This document shows positions 1 to 11,130 of a stretch of 64,000 nt of DNA, in pieces. Location: the NCBI GenBank assembly GCA_021018815.1, contig JAITYX010000009.1:6822501-6886500 (forward strand). The letters are read 5' to 3'. Under the pieces are notes generated by a model. The model had not been told where the DNA came from and did not search any database. It saw only the letters and a program-made list of their open reading frames with translations. A program made the position numbers and the translations under genes. This DNA is from Talinum fruticosum. Lineage: Eukaryota; Streptophyta; Magnoliopsida; Caryophyllales; Talinaceae. Position 1 is the first letter of the stretch. Each line of letters begins with the position of its first letter.

Positions 1-157
1 TATTTAAGAATAAACTAGATGAGGGAGGTGTGGTAGTTAGGAATAAGACCAGACTTGTTGCTTGAAGGTTATAATCAAGAAGAAGGAATAGATTATGGGG
101 AAACCATTGTACCTATTACTAGGATTGAGGCAATAAGAATCCTTTTAGCATTTGTAG
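1..157 (+). pseudogene. Sirevirus-type copia RT fragment (SV-0)
   Basis: Translation gives the start of a Ty1/copia reverse transcriptase domain (NKLDEGG, then GYNQEEGIDYG, then RIEAIRILLAF), with an in-frame stop where related copies read a Gln codon (LVAQG). The same stretch recurs at about 28560-28720, 36220-36370 and 17770-17900. It stops abruptly after the Leu-Ala-Phe codons at about 157, where AT-rich DNA begins, so this is the broken end of an element lying mostly outside the window. It is too short to assign to any of the other copies. Identity is clear; function is lost. Confidence 0.85.
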
Positions 158-544
158 AATTTTTTACTTTTTTTTTTTGTACCTTGAGATATGGCGAGTT
201 TACTTTTTAACCGTCTCGTAAGTGAATTGATTTTTAGGTACCCTAAGCATTTGGAAGTTTTTTTAACCCTCTAAAGTGCATATAGACAACCAAATCGTGT
301 ACAATGTATTTTTGCCCTTTTTTTTATAAAGAAGAGAAAATTAAAAAAGAAGACTTAATTTTTGTTATAAGATTCCTTTAAATTTGTATTTGTTGTTTCG
401 CTTTTGTCTTCTATCAATTATTTTGTAAAATAAAAAAAGAAATTAAATAAGGATACTTTTATTTTGTTTCAAAAATTTCTTTAAATACTCTTTTTGTTGT
501 TTTTCTCTCATTTCTTGTCAATCTTTTAATAAAATAAAGTAATC
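158..544. other. AT-rich spacer, unassigned
   Basis: Low-complexity, T- and A-rich sequence between the copia fragment and the gypsy LTR, with several homopolymer runs. I see no coding potential, terminal repeats or similarity to other parts of the window. It could be older decayed element DNA. Confidence 0.4.
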
Positions 545-1591
545 GTAGACACCAAAAACGTGCCACTTTTATCTCCATTATTTCGGTTATTTTATGTTCT
601 TATCCCGATGATGAAATCTCGAGTCCTGTTTGTTGATTCATATTACGGTCGAAGTCCGATTGGCATGATGCAAGCCGAGTAAACCACAAAGAATCCTTTA
701 GAACCAAAAATCAGCTTTTTTTGCTTTCGGTCGGCCTACAAACCCATTTTCTTTCAGCCAGTCCAAGTCCGGGTCAACGCTATAGGTCAAGGTGAGCCCA
801 ACGCTGCGCATAAGGCTCGACCACTCGTTAAATTTCGTCTTTAGCATCCCAGCGTAACACGGAGCTCCAAGTGACCGTACGACGTTGTGTAGGTCGGTGC
901 CACGGTTCATGGATTTTTACACCAAAGTGCTACGTTTTTCTCCCAGCGTCTAACCGTGACACGAAGCCAACGTCATCGAAGCCAACGTCATCGAATGACA
1001 TCGTACAAGGTCGTGCGCTGTTCTTCAAGGTCATTTCTGTCAAAGCGCTGCATTTTGCTCCAATGTTCGGCCAAAGCATGGATCCATTTTCCTAGATGAT
1101 GCCGTTTGGAGGCCGATGCCGCGATCCTTGGCCCATCTCACGGGATTTCGACTCAAGCTGGTTTTTATCCAGTTTTTTTATTCTAGCTGGATTGATTTTG
1201 CAAGTTTGGATGATCGATTGTTTTTAGGTCATTTTGTGACCTAATCATTTTTCTATAAATAAAGAGTTTAGCTTCTCATTTGAAGAGAAGTCAATAGCGT
1301 AGCTGCACGCTGCTGAAATTAAGCTAAGAGCTACAAAATGCTTCTTCGATATTCCGATCATTTTTTTATAATTAATTTCTAAAATAAAAGATTAATAAAA
1401 TCGCTAATAACCATTTCGCTTAAATTATTTTTAATTGAATTATAAAAATCAGAAATCTCAATAAGAGGTTCATACCCATTCTTAATAAACTTTCAAAATC
1501 ATCTTCAAAAAGAATCTTCAAAGGAGACCCGACATTTGTGGGGAAACACGGTCTTTTGATCGACCTCCCTCCCTTCTACTGTGGTTCCTAC
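545..1591 (+). repeat. 5' LTR of Ty3/gypsy element Tat-1
   Basis: The left end (GTAGACACCAAAAA) and the following bases match the 3' LTR of Tat-3 at 58947, which begins TGTAGACACCAAAAA; here the first base is changed. A TATA box (1254-1262) and an AT-rich U5 follow. The right end is placed at GGTTCCTAC, directly before a TGGCGACCC primer-site-like sequence; the minus-strand copy Tat-2 has the equivalent boundary at about 43075. Length is about 1.05 kb. The end is inferred from the primer site, not from an intact CA. Confidence 0.75.
1254..1262 (+). promoter_or_regulatory. TATA box of Tat-1 LTR
   Basis: TATAAATAA lies about 710 bp into the LTR, followed by a GA-rich stretch typical of an LTR transcription start region. 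It is the only good TATA element in this LTR. Confidence 0.55.
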
Positions 1592-1594
1592 GAG

Positions 1595-1612
1595 TGGCGA
1601 CCCACTAGGGAC
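1595..1612 (+). other. Putative primer-binding site of Tat-1
   Basis: TGGCGACCCACTAGGGAC begins just after the LTR end and starts with TGG, as required for pairing with a tRNA CCA end. The same sequence context appears in reverse at about 43060-43080 in Tat-2. The tRNA is not identified with confidence. Confidence 0.5.
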
Positions 1613-2367
1613 GTATCGGTTATTTAGAGAGTAAGACTTGAAAATTTGAGTTGTGGGTATTCTTAGTGTGTTTTGCATTAGGCATGTTGCATTTAGGCAG
1701 CCTTGAACATAGTTTCTTTTAATTTCGGCCATTAGGCTTTACCCTTAAGATCATCTGTTAGAAGTGGTTCCTATGGGCCCAACTAGGCTTGATTGTTGGA
1801 GAGGTGGTTACTCTTACCTCATAGCACGCTCTTTTGGTTTACCAAGAGGCATCGATAATTTAAGTCTTTTCCTATCGTGCACACCATTGAGGACTAAATT
1901 CTCGAACTATGAGACACCATGCATCCTACCTAGATTTATCCCTCTTTTGACCATAAATCCTTGGTTGTCTAGGTGGCACCTTTTCTCTTCATTTTATGCT
2001 TGAATGAGTGTGTTTGTTGTAGTATTTAACCTTTTTCTTGTGAGTCTTGAGGTTAGATTTAGTATGCTAAATAATCCCTGCATAGGTGCGAATAAAACAA
2101 AATAATTAATTTCCTTAAGTCGGTACAATATGTGCAATTTTAGCCAAAAGTCAAAATTTGCCTTTCCTTTTCAAGGTCGATCCACTAATTACATTTACGA
2201 GTCAACCTAAAAATCTCTCTCATGGTCTAGGTTTTTTTAGCCACCGGTTCTTGGGCAAGTGCTGGCCATTTTCGATCGGTTCAGGAGGGTCTTGTCGGGG
2301 ACCCTCCTCTCATTTCTATGTTAATTTAGTTTCTTTTAGGGTTTTTACTTTTTAGCATGTTTGTTGT
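1613..2367 (+). other. Tat-1 untranslated leader, unique part
   Basis: Non-coding leader between primer site and minisatellite. It is collinear with 44080-44790 in Tat-3 and, reversed, with 42561-43050 in Tat-2. Landmarks shared by all three are a TTTAGGCAG stretch, an AGGCTTGATTG stretch and ATAGCACGCTCTTTTGG. A GC-rich block at about 2240-2315 has counterparts elsewhere in gypsy non-coding DNA. No credible ORF. Confidence 0.65.
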
Positions 2368-2790
2368 CCATTCTTGCATTCCATTTTTGCATTTTAGCCA
2401 AAAAAATTTATAAGTGAGTATGTTCTTGCATTTCATTCTTGCATTTTAGCCAAAATAAATTCATCTCAAAATCGGTGAGTCCATTTTTGCATTTTAGCTA
2501 AATTAAATTAATCTCCAATTTGGTGAGTCCATTTTTGCATTTTAGCCAAAATAAATTCATCTCAAATTAGGTGAATCCATTTTTGGATTTCATTTTTACA
2601 TTTTAGTGAAAATAAATTCATCTCAAATTTGGTGAGTCCAGTTTTGCATTTTAGCCAAAAGAAATTCATCTTAAATTAGGTGAGTCCATTTTGCATTTTA
2701 GCCAAAATAAAAATCATCTCAAAGTAGATGAGTGCATTTTAGCATTTTAGCCAAACAAAAATCATCCCAATATAGGTCTTTGCATATTTG
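2368..2790 (+). repeat. Leader minisatellite of Tat-1
   Basis: About seven or eight head-to-tail imperfect units of roughly 50-70 bp. Each unit has a core of TTTTGCATTTTAGCCAAAA, an AATTCATCTC block, then GGTGAGTCCA. Some units carry an extra 'cattccatt' segment, so unit length varies. The array is immediately upstream of gag and is present at the same place in Tat-2 (about 41900-42560, minus strand) and Tat-3 (about 44790-45470). Its conservation across copies suggests a property of the element family, not random slippage. Confidence 0.85.
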
Positions 2791-2935
2791 CACTCTTTCT
2801 TTAATTGTTTTGCATCTCTTATGTGCATCCAAATAAAAAGCAATTCTTTTTCTTTCTTAGTCTCTTCGGTTCTAGCACTTGAGTCCCTTCCTCCTAGAAG
2901 TTGGTTTTTTAAATATGGTCCTTAGCAATTGTCCT

Positions 2936-4253
2936 CTAGGATGTAGTATAGGGAAGCCTACCGCCATTAGGTTTCGTCGAATTCGAGATCCAAAAGATTA
3001 GAATGCTTCGAGTAAGGAGTCCAGTACCTCTTCCCCTCGCTCTACACCTTGATGTACACTAGTGCGACCAACATCGGTGCACACAACACCGGTTAAATCA
3101 ATCAATTGTGTGACAGTACCCAAAAACAATTCCCATCCAATGGAAGAAGAACCAAGACCATCTCCTTTTATCACCATGCTCAATGAATCCTCGGCTAAGA
3201 TAAAAGCTCGAATTGAGGCTCAAGATAAGAACATAGAGTATATACCTGAAATTCTTGAGGTCATTTTAAGACTCTTGAGGAGAATAAGAAAAGGTGCGAA
3301 GAAGAAGCTTGTCCACCACCTGGAGGCCTACCACCTCAACCGAAACTGATCCAGAACCTAGTATGATCAAAGCATAGATCGGATAGAAAGGATGTTAAGG
3401 GAATCATCCATGTTTCGAGTCACTACATTGATCCGATGGGATTCATTTCAATCCCTAAAGGAAAATTACATCCCAAGTTCACTATGCTAGATATTAAGTT
3501 TCATGGTTCTAAAAATCCTTATCATCATGTTCACAATTTCCTAGGAACAATGACTTTTAAAAATGTACGCGAAGACACTTACCACATCATCTTCCCATGG
3601 ACATTCAATAGTAATGTAATGAAGTTGTATAATGCGGTTGACCCACGAAAGATCACTAATTGGATTGATCTGTGTAAGGAGTTCCTACATCAATACTCCT
3701 ATAACACTTATTTACCTGTCACCCTTCGAGATTTAGAGGTTATCAAATAAGGGGAGAAAGAGAGTTTCATCGACTTTCTCACTAGATGGAGGATAAAAGT
3801 CACCCATATGCTTGGACCGACCTTTCGAGAAAGATCAAGTTAGAATTATTGTGAAGAACCTTCATCCTGCCTATAGTCAACATCCAAAATTCCTATCGTT
3901 TATGAACATCACAACCCTTAGAGATGTAGCCATGCTGATAGAAGAAGAGTTTTCCGCCAGCAACAAAAAATTAGTGGTTGGATATACCAATCTAAGGATA
4001 AGAAAACCTCTAACCAAGGCAATACCAGTGGGGGTGCGGATGTCAATGCCCCTAATAGGTACAATGACTACACTCCCGCGAGATACTAGTTACGCTCAAG
4101 CCCTCGACCGCCTATTATCCAAAGGGAAAATTGAGTTACCACCTGTAAGGATAGAATCAAAAACAAAAAACAAGTCAAAAAGTTGGGATGCGGGAAAATT
4201 CTCTAAGTATCATCGTACATGAGGACACGACATGAAACAATGTTGGACCTTCA
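2936..4253 (+). pseudogene. Tat-1 gag, frameshifted and truncated
   Basis: Encodes the Ty3/gypsy retrotransposon gag (nucleocapsid/capsid precursor). The N-terminal part has an 'AKIKARIEAQDKN' helix (about 3197-3230). The central gag core runs from MGFISIPKGKL (3436) through FPWTF and the NWIDLCKEFL stretch (about 3660-3690) to LRDLEVIK, where a stop interrupts, and continues in another frame from 3812. The C-terminal zinc-binding motif lies at about 4205-4245 but reads SKYHRT-stop-GHDMKQC, so the first Cys is Ser and a stop sits in the middle. The gene is cut at 4253 by the left LTR of SV-host. Non-functional here. Confidence 0.85.
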
Positions 4254-4669
4254 TAAAGACTCAAGTATACTCTATCTCTTTATGATTTTGAATTGAAGTC
4301 ATTCTCAATCCTTAAAAGGCTCATCATTAAGTTTTTAATATTGCTCGACCTACTCGAAAGCATTTCTTGAGTAAACCACACACACTCACTGGGTTTCGAC
4401 CCACTCAAATGCACCTTAGACAGTTGTCATGAGTAAATAATTTCACTTGCATATATTATTATGAGCTATGACTTTATGTGTTCACTTGGAAAAGAATTAC
4501 TCCATTAATTCTTATTTCTAAGTCAGATTTATTAACTGAAATTATTTATTTGATTAATTTGATGCATTGTGTCTATAAATCTTAATCTCATGATCATCTA
4601 AAAGATAGATACAAGATGGAATTAGAACCTATTGAATATTAGACTCAGAAAATTTTATTTTCTCGAGTT

Positions 4670-5049
4670 AAGGATACTGGATGCTTCGAACTTCTATAAT
4701 GCTCCTGTCCGACCAAACACAATTTAATTGCTCGTAAACTTTAGGTAAGTAAGTAGTCCCGTATTAAATTCATAAAACATTCATATCTGGCACTTGAGGG
4801 GAAAAGGGGAGCTTAACATATATAAATCGGTTACACACTAAAGGCTATAGCTCCTATATAAACTACTTGGGAAGATCATAGCGGAAAAGTCCCGCTGAGG
4901 TGCGATTAAGACCTAATTCGTTATATTGTGGCATATCGACAAATGTCATTATTGTTACGCCGACCACCAGGCCGTGAGGCTTTCCCGAGTGGCACACACA
5001 AGCACCACCCGACGAAGGGGGACAGGGAAAGCTACGAGCCCAAACCCTT
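4670..5049. other. Unidentified block inserted in SV-host LTR
   Basis: About 380 bp absent from all other LTR copies. It interrupts the LTR between the AGAAAATT block and TTAATTATT. It is richer in G+C than its surroundings, especially 4880-5040 (GTCCCGCTGAGGTGCG; CCACCAGGCCGTGAGGC). TTAA flanks both edges, but in such AT-rich DNA this may be chance. I see no tRNA-like promoter boxes, long ORF or clear terminal inverted repeats. Confidence 0.45.
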
Positions 5050-5483
5050 CTTAATTATTATGAATTAATTATTATCCTTACCTAATCTTGGACCAAAGTA
5101 TTTTTATACTTTGAGTACCACTTTGATTTGTTTTTACAGGCTGATTAAAGTATTTTAATCTCATTTTAAAAAGCGAAAGCAACCAGCTTCTAACCGTTAA
5201 AAACCAGCAGACAGAAAAGCACTCGTTTCGGGCCAAGGCTCAAACATCGTGTTAGGGTTGTTTGTTACTAAATCCAGCAAACTTCAACTTTGAGACAAAT
5301 GGTTGTTTCTACCACGGATCTCGAGTCACAACTAGTGGGTTTGACAACCTTTTAGCCAAGGACTAGAGCACGGGGTTCGCATTTGCAACGAGATCCTTTT
5401 CCGAGGTACTCGGACTAACCGTTACAATGACTAGTGAGGCTTCATAGTAAAAAATCAGTCATAACGACTACTCGCCTTGCGAG

Positions 5484-5492
5484 TATAAATAG
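5484..5492 (+). promoter_or_regulatory. TATA box, SV-host LTR
   Basis: TATAAATAG followed by AAGCC, the same context as in every other LTR of the family. Confidence 0.65.
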
Positions 5493-6712
5493 AAGCCATC
5501 CTACAAGACATGAAGATTGTTGGAACTAAACAAAATATACTCTCCCTTAATCTTTTCTAGCTTTCAATTCTATACTTAACTTTTTACTTTACGAGTTGTT
5601 AAGAGAAAGTCTTGTAAACACCCTTACTTATTTTCAATTGTTTGTAAAGTCCCCTTACTGAGCTGTAAGGGTTAACTCAACTCAGTTGTCCTAACTGTAA
5701 GGGTTATCTCGATTCACGAAGTATTAGAACGAGATAAGGAAATTTCTTTGTTTAGGAAAAACATGTATTGCATTCTATAAGGGAGCAATATTGTAAGACC
5801 GAGTCCTTCTATTTTGTGGATTTAGAATAGTGGATTTGACTTGGTGTCCGGATTGACACTATCCGTGGTTTTCTACCCCATGAGGGTTTCCACGTATCTT
5901 TTGACTTTTGTATTTCGAGTTTAATCTAGACTCGGAATAGTTTTCTAGGTTCATGAAAACTCAAATTCTACATTTATATCATTCTGAGTACTATTAAGAA
6001 ATCAGGTACAAACTTTATCCCTTTTAAGTTTTGATTACAAGTCATTCAGATCGTTATAGAAACTTTTCTAAGTGTTATAGAAACTTTTACGAGTGTTACG
6101 AAACTACTACATATGCTTTCATTTGATTCTAACCGACTCGGAAAGAACACTCTTGTTTATCAATTCACTTTGATGGTTCCGGGTCACGCAGACATCACTC
6201 GGATATATCGCATGATCAAACATTCACTCTAACTCTTTCAAACCAAGTTCGACTTCATATTTTAAGGGAAAGTGAATTACAACGTTAATTCAACTTTCTA
6301 AGTTAGCATGTTTTAAGTGAAATATATTTGTCTAGATCAAGTACTCATACTCGATAGTCTCTTCTCTAACTTGATCTTTCTTTAGACTGACTCGGATGCA
6401 ATTTGAGTATAATGAATATTAGACTTAGAAAATTCCACTCTTATAGGACTCATATAATTATGCACTTATTGATCTTAATTAAATTATTATCTATCTCTAA
6501 TCTTGGACCAAAGTATTTTATACTTTGAGAACCAAAATTGGCTTACTTTTGTAGGTTACCTAAATGAGGTTATCCTACATTTTGAATTACAAAAGCAACC
6601 GGCTTCAAGCTGTCAATCACCGATAGATAAGGTTTTTCTACTTCGACCAAGGTCTAGACAACTGTGTTAGGGCTGTCTGTTTCCAAAACTAAAAATCGTC
6701 AATGCTAAGCTC

Positions 6713-6881
6713 AACGGTGGTTTCCACCCTACTTTTCGAGACACCACCAGTGGATTGGGACATTCTTAGGTGTCAAGAGTCGTTGCACAACGTTCACATC
6801 TCAACGGATCTTTTATGAGCGACTCGGAAGAACCGTTACACCGATCACGAGAGGACTTCTAATCGAAGATAGTCACAACGG
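6713..6881 (+). promoter_or_regulatory. U3 cluster of AACGG/CCGTT cores
   Basis: Cores at 6713-6717, 6803-6807, 6833-6837 (as CCGTT) and 6877-6881, all within 190 bp upstream of the TATA box. AACGG is the core of MYB-type and mitosis-specific (MSA) promoter elements in plants. The same positions are occupied, intact or one transition away, in the other LTRs. Regulatory function is inferred. Confidence 0.5.
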
Positions 6882-6899
6882 CTAATCTGCTTGGTCACC

Positions 6900-6908
6900 T
6901 ATAAATAG
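6900..6908 (+). promoter_or_regulatory. TATA box, SV-1 5' LTR
   Basis: TATAAATAG within GGTCACCTATAAATAGAAGC, about 950 bp into the LTR; it would define the U3/R boundary. Confidence 0.7.
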
Positions 6909-7477
6909 AAGCCATTTCATAAGACTTGAAGAATGCTGAACCCATTACTGAAATTATATCTCTTTGTATAATACTCATTCAATCTTCATCTTACAACTCC
7001 AAGTCCGTACTTAACACTTTTTCGAGTTGTAAAGTCTTGTAATTAGTCACAAACTCTTTCTTACTCTCTAAGTAAGGTCCCTTGACCGAGCTGTAAGGGT
7101 TAACTCAGCTCGGTTGTCTCTAGCTATAAAGGTTACCTCAATTAGGAAGTACTAAATCAAATAAGGGAACTTCGAGTCTAGGAAAACTTTGTAAGGAATT
7201 GTCTAAGGGAGTAATTCTAGTTGAGTCGATCTACTGTATTTTATGGATTCAAAATAGTGGATTTGACTTGGTGCTTCAATTAGCACCGGTCGTGGTTTTA
7301 TGCCCCAAGAGGGTTTCCACGTAATTTCGAGTTGATACTTTTCCGAGTCCAATCTAGACTCGGATTGTCTTGATTATTCAATTTAAACTTTAACCCCTCC
7401 ATTGTTCTTAAAATTTCCTCATCACCTTATTCACCCCCTCTAGGGTGACCAAGACTTTCCAAGAGCAAACCTTCAAT

Positions 7478-7489
7478 TGTTATCGAGCC
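7478..7489 (+). other. SV-1 primer-binding site
   Basis: TGTTATCGAGCC. The plant initiator Met tRNA requires TGGTATCAGAGCC; here one G is changed and the CAGAG is read as CGAG, one base short. Confidence 0.75.
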
Positions 7490-7534
7490 TAGCCTTTCAG
7501 AAAGGATCTAACATTCCGAAGGTTTAAAGATCAA

Positions 7535-9300
7535 ATGGCTCGGAACAATGGAGAGTTCGATGAAGGAAGATCTTCCAGCAGACCACCAAAGTTTAAAGGA
7601 TCAAATTTCGTACACTTGGAAGAAGCTCATGGAATTTTTTCTACTGGATCACGATGAAGATGTATGGAACATCATACAAGAAGGTAATTAAATTCCAATG
7701 GGAATATAGGAAACAAGACTCATGCCTAAAGCAAAGCTCGAGTACACCATTGAAGAGGCGGAAAAGTTCATGAAGAAGTTTAAAGCAATGAACATTCCGA
7801 TGTGCGCCATCGGTTGAGAAGAATACATTGGAGTGTCGGCATATGACACAGCAAAGGAAGTGTGGGACACTCTTGTCAACATATATGAAGGCACCAACCA
7901 AGTTAGACAAGCGAAGATAAGCCAATATCTTCACAAATATGAGCTGTTCAAGATGGAGCCGGAAGAAAACATCACTCGGATGCTCATCCGCTTCATTGAG
8001 ATAACTAACAATCTCAAATCTCTAGGTAAAAAGATTTCCCATGAAGAAATGTGCAGAAAGATTTTAAGAAGTCTACCTAAGAGAAGATGGGGTCCCAAGG
8101 TGACAACCATTAAGGAAGCCTAGAACCTCTCTCTATTAAAGCCGGACGAACTCATTGGGAAGCTACTCACCTATGAGATCCATCCGGAGGAAGAGGATGT
8201 CGAGGTCGGCACTAAAAAGAATATTGCATCGAAGGCCTCGGAAAGCAAAGGAGAAAAGCTGAATTCCTCGGACTCGGAAGAAGATCCTAAGGCACTTATC
8301 ACTCGAGGCTTCAAAAGAATGATGAAGGACAAGAGATGGGAGAAAAGGCTAAGAGAAGAGTTCTACAAGAACAACAAGAAGGATAGAAAAGGTAAACACT
8401 CATCTCCTTCAAAGTTATCTTTAACTAAGAACTCGACTGTTTTGAATGTGGCAACAAAGATCACATAGTCAAGGACTATGCAAGAAGAAAGAGGGAAAGA
8501 AAGAAGAAGAAGGCCATGATGGCCAAATGAAGTGATGAACATTCATTTGGAGAAGATGAAGATTCGGACGACTCAAAATGTTTAATGGCACTATTCGACT
8601 CGGAAAGCTGAATTTAAGTCGGACTCGACAACTCGGACAATGAGGAGACGAGTCCTCGGGAGGTAATTGAATACTTAAGTTTTCCAAAGTTGATTTAGCC
8701 AAATATATTTACACTTTGGAAGAGAAGTCCAATTCTAATTCTTCCCAATTCAAAGAACAACTTGAGTCTCTCACTTCGAGAGCATTGCTTTGAAAAATGA
8801 ATTGGAAAAGCCGAGACTTACTTTAAGAGAGATAAAGACTAGTACTCAAGCTAATGAGACTAAGTCCGAGACCCTCGAAGAGAAAATGAGCATCCGAAAC
8901 AAAAGCTCAATGAGTCTCAAAAACTTATTTTGAAATTTACTCAAGGTCACAAAACCTTGACATGCTCTTAGGCTCTCAATGTCTCTCCTTTAGGAAAGAA
9001 GGACTCGGTTTCAACAAAGAGGAGGAATCTAATTCCTACTCGGATCTTTTCAAAAGGATTCCAGAACTGTAAAGTTCGGGAAGGCTGAGCACGGTCTCAT
9101 TCATAAGAATGAAAGGAGGGCTGAGCCCGGACTAGCTTATAGGAGAAAACCTTCTCCACCGATTTATAAAAGAAAAGATTTTCGAAAGAAAGAGACATAG
9201 CGTCTATTTTTAAAAAGGAAGATTTAGAATCGGACCAAACCCAAAGTTATTCAAATCTGGGTTCTCAAGAGTCTACTTTCTCAAAAAGGACCACGAGTAA
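7535..9300 (+). pseudogene. SV-1 gag
   Basis: Copia gag with a Sirevirus character. It starts at the ATG at 7535 (MARNNGEFDEG), followed by a UBN2-type capsid region: KEVWDTLVNIYEGTNQVRQA at about 7854-7913, MLIRFIEITNNLKSLGKK at 7980-8033, KILRSLPKRRWGPKV at 8056-8100. A zinc knuckle follows at about 8440-8475 (CFECGNKDHIVKDY), in which the last Cys is Tyr. Downstream is a Ser/Asp-rich stretch and a charged linker to protease. Early stops (for example within the start of the capsid region at 7690-7820) and frameshifts break it. The intact part at 7833-8123 is well conserved. Confidence 0.85.
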
Positions 9301-9369
9301 AGGGAGTTACTGGGTTCGTTAGAGGTAGAGAGAAGGGTTAGTGTGTTTCGACTTGAAGATAACTCGAGA

Positions 9370-9640
9370 AAAGATAAAAGGTCATTGGTACCTACACGAG
9401 TTGATGCTCACGTCACATACCAGGAGATTCAAGACTCTTTTCGAGTTAGAAGATTACAAGGGAGGCAAAGTCACTTTTGGAGATGACGAGTAAGGGCATG
9501 ATAGTTGGGATAGGCAAGATTGGAAAAGGAGACAACCTGGTAAGCCCAATCTACCTTGTCAAAGGATTAAAGTACAATCTACTCAGCATCTTTCAATTGT
9601 GTGACAAAGGTCAAGAGGTAAGATTCACTTAGACCAGTTG
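9370..9640 (+). pseudogene. SV-1 protease, active site damaged
   Basis: Retroviral-type aspartic protease of copia elements, here in pieces. The region from the ATGCTCACG block (about 9403) through GGCAAAGTCACTTTTGGAG (9463) and the GLKYNLLSI-type stretch (about 9568) is clear. The catalytic Asp-Ser-Gly codons, GACAGTGGA in SV-4 at 62605, read ACACGAGTTGA here, so a CAG has become CGAG. The same locus has a GACGAGTAAGGG variant (about 9484) where intact copies read GATAGCAAGGG. Confidence 0.75.
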
Positions 9641-10745
9641 CTATATTTCGATGCAACTACTAAGGAGACTAAGCTCTCGGGTAAGAGATCGGGTAATACC
9701 TACACTATTCCTCTTTCGATCCAAGTCAGAATTTATCTTGTTTAAAAGCATCTCTGCATGATGATTCTTGGACATGGCATCATAGACTAGGTCACGTTAC
9801 CATGCACACCATTAAAAAGCTTGCATCTTATGGTTTAGTCGGAGGCTTGCCTAACTGTGCATTTAAGAAAGATAAATTTGGGAAGCATGAACAAAAGGGA
9901 AACAGGTCGGATCATCTTTCAAATCTCTCAAAACTGTTTCCACATCCAAAGTTCTTGAAATGTTACATATGGATTTATGTGGTGAAATCCCCGTAACGAG
10001 TCTCGGAGGTAAATCATATGTACTTGTAATTGTTGATGATTACTCATGATTTACCCGGGTGTGTTCACTTAGGCACAAAAATGAAGCTTTCAAAGAGTTA
10101 AGCAAACTTCGCAGGAAAATTCAAGTTGAATCTCAAACTCGGATCGGAAGAATTCCAATTGACCATGGAAGGGAGTTCGATTACTCGGAATTTGCAGAGT
10201 TCTACGATAAGAATGGTATCTCCCACAACTTCTCAAGCACCAAGAACTCCTCAACGGAATGGAGTAATGGAGAAAAAGAATAGCACTCTTGAAGAAATAG
10301 GAGGGACAATGATGATTGAACATGATCTACCTTACTATTTCTAGGTTGAGGCAGCCAATATAACAAACTACACTCTAAATAGATGCCTCATCGGACCCAT
10401 CTTGAAGAAAATTCCATACGAGCTCTACAAAGGGAAGAAACCAAACATTTTCAAACCCTTTGGATGTAAGTGTTATGTTCACAACAACGGTAAGGATCAC
10501 CTGACCAAGTTTGATGCTCGGTCAGATGAAGGTATCTTTCCTTGTTATTCATCTCATAGTAAAGCATATCGCATTTTCAATAAAAAAACTAACAAAGTGG
10601 AAGAAAGTATCCACATTGTTTTTAATGAGATTGATCACGGAAAACCAAGTGAGTCAACATTCTCGGATTTGAAGCTCAGTCAAGATAATGATCTTGCTAA
10701 AGATGAGCCCAGTCGAGTCAAGGAAAAGTCACTCGGAATAAGGTA
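9640..10745 (+). pseudogene. SV-1 integrase
   Basis: Copia integrase. The zinc-binding N-terminal part starts with TWHHRLGHVTMHTIKKLAS (about 9769-9825). Then come the core with VIVDDYS (about 10028), the HKNEAFKEL block (10076) and DHGREFDYSEF (about 10162-10195), and a C-terminal part with KKIPYELYKGKKP (10402), GCKCYVHNNGKD, and NKVEESIHIVFNEID (10594). Multiple frameshifts split it. The second Cys pair of the zinc motif is not recoverable in frame. It is followed by the charged INT-RT linker with SESTFSDLKLS. Confidence 0.8.
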
Positions 10746-11130
10746 ACTTAGAACACCCCGACTTAGAATGAATTGACTTAAGAGCCAGCTCAGAATGTCG
10801 AAGGTCAACCAGATGAGCAAGCTCAATCGGATCGGACCACCGAAGATCAACCAATTCAACCTACAAACCTGGTGAACCAAGAACAGGTAAAGCATTCAAA
10901 TATGCTTCGAGCCACCCACTTGAAAATATCTTGTCGGACATCAATAGTGGGGTAAGAGCTCGTTCCTCTCTACAAAATCTATGTACATTCACTACATTCA
11001 TATCATTAACTAAACCCAAAAATGCACTAGAAGCCCTTAAAGAACCTGAATGGGTAGAGGCTATACAAGAGGAGCTTAATCAATTCGAAAGAAACCAAGT
11101 CTAGACTCGACCAAACGACCTTCCGACCAC
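10746..11130 (+). pseudogene. SV-1 INT-RT linker and RT N-terminus, truncated
   Basis: A polar linker (QPTNLVNQEQ type) leads to the conserved pre-RT region: LENILSDINSGVRARSSL (about 10920-10975), EALKEPEWVEAMQEEL and QFERNQV. The reading breaks at TCTAGACTCGACC and sequence then jumps to LTR at about 11130, so no catalytic RT motif remains. Confidence 0.8.

Larger units (their letters stand above)
4254..5953 (+). repeat. SV-host 5' LTR, first part (split by SV-1)
   Basis: The left end TAAAGACTC corresponds to the family LTR start TGAAGACTC. The rest is collinear with the other Sirevirus LTRs: the ATTAGACTCAGAAAATT block, a TATA box at 5484, GAGCTGTAAGGGTTAACTC, and AGTGGATTTGACTTGGTG. It ends GTTCA at 5953, where SV-1 is inserted; the missing tail is at 11945-12040. 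It is the most diverged LTR of the family here, as expected for the host of three younger insertions, and it contains a foreign block at about 4670-5049. Confidence 0.85.
5954..7475 (+). repeat. SV-1 5' LTR
   Basis: 1,522 bp, begins TGAAAACTC and ends ACCTTCA. U3 has four AACGG/CCGTT cores followed by a TATA box at 6900. The R-U5 region carries GAGCTGTAAGGGTTAACTC and the AGTGGATTTGACTTGGTG block. The two-base gap between CA and the TGTTATCG primer site is as in the other family members. Confidence 0.9.

Noticed and set aside
2368..2790. Regular repeats that could suggest a CRISPR-like array
   Set aside because: Units are imperfect, abut with no unique spacers, and recur in gypsy leaders in a plant sequence; this is a minisatellite.
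4860..5045. Possible 5S-rRNA-like or tRNA-derived (SINE) segment
   Set aside because: I could not place the 5S sequence or box A/box B promoters; only short, weak resemblances.
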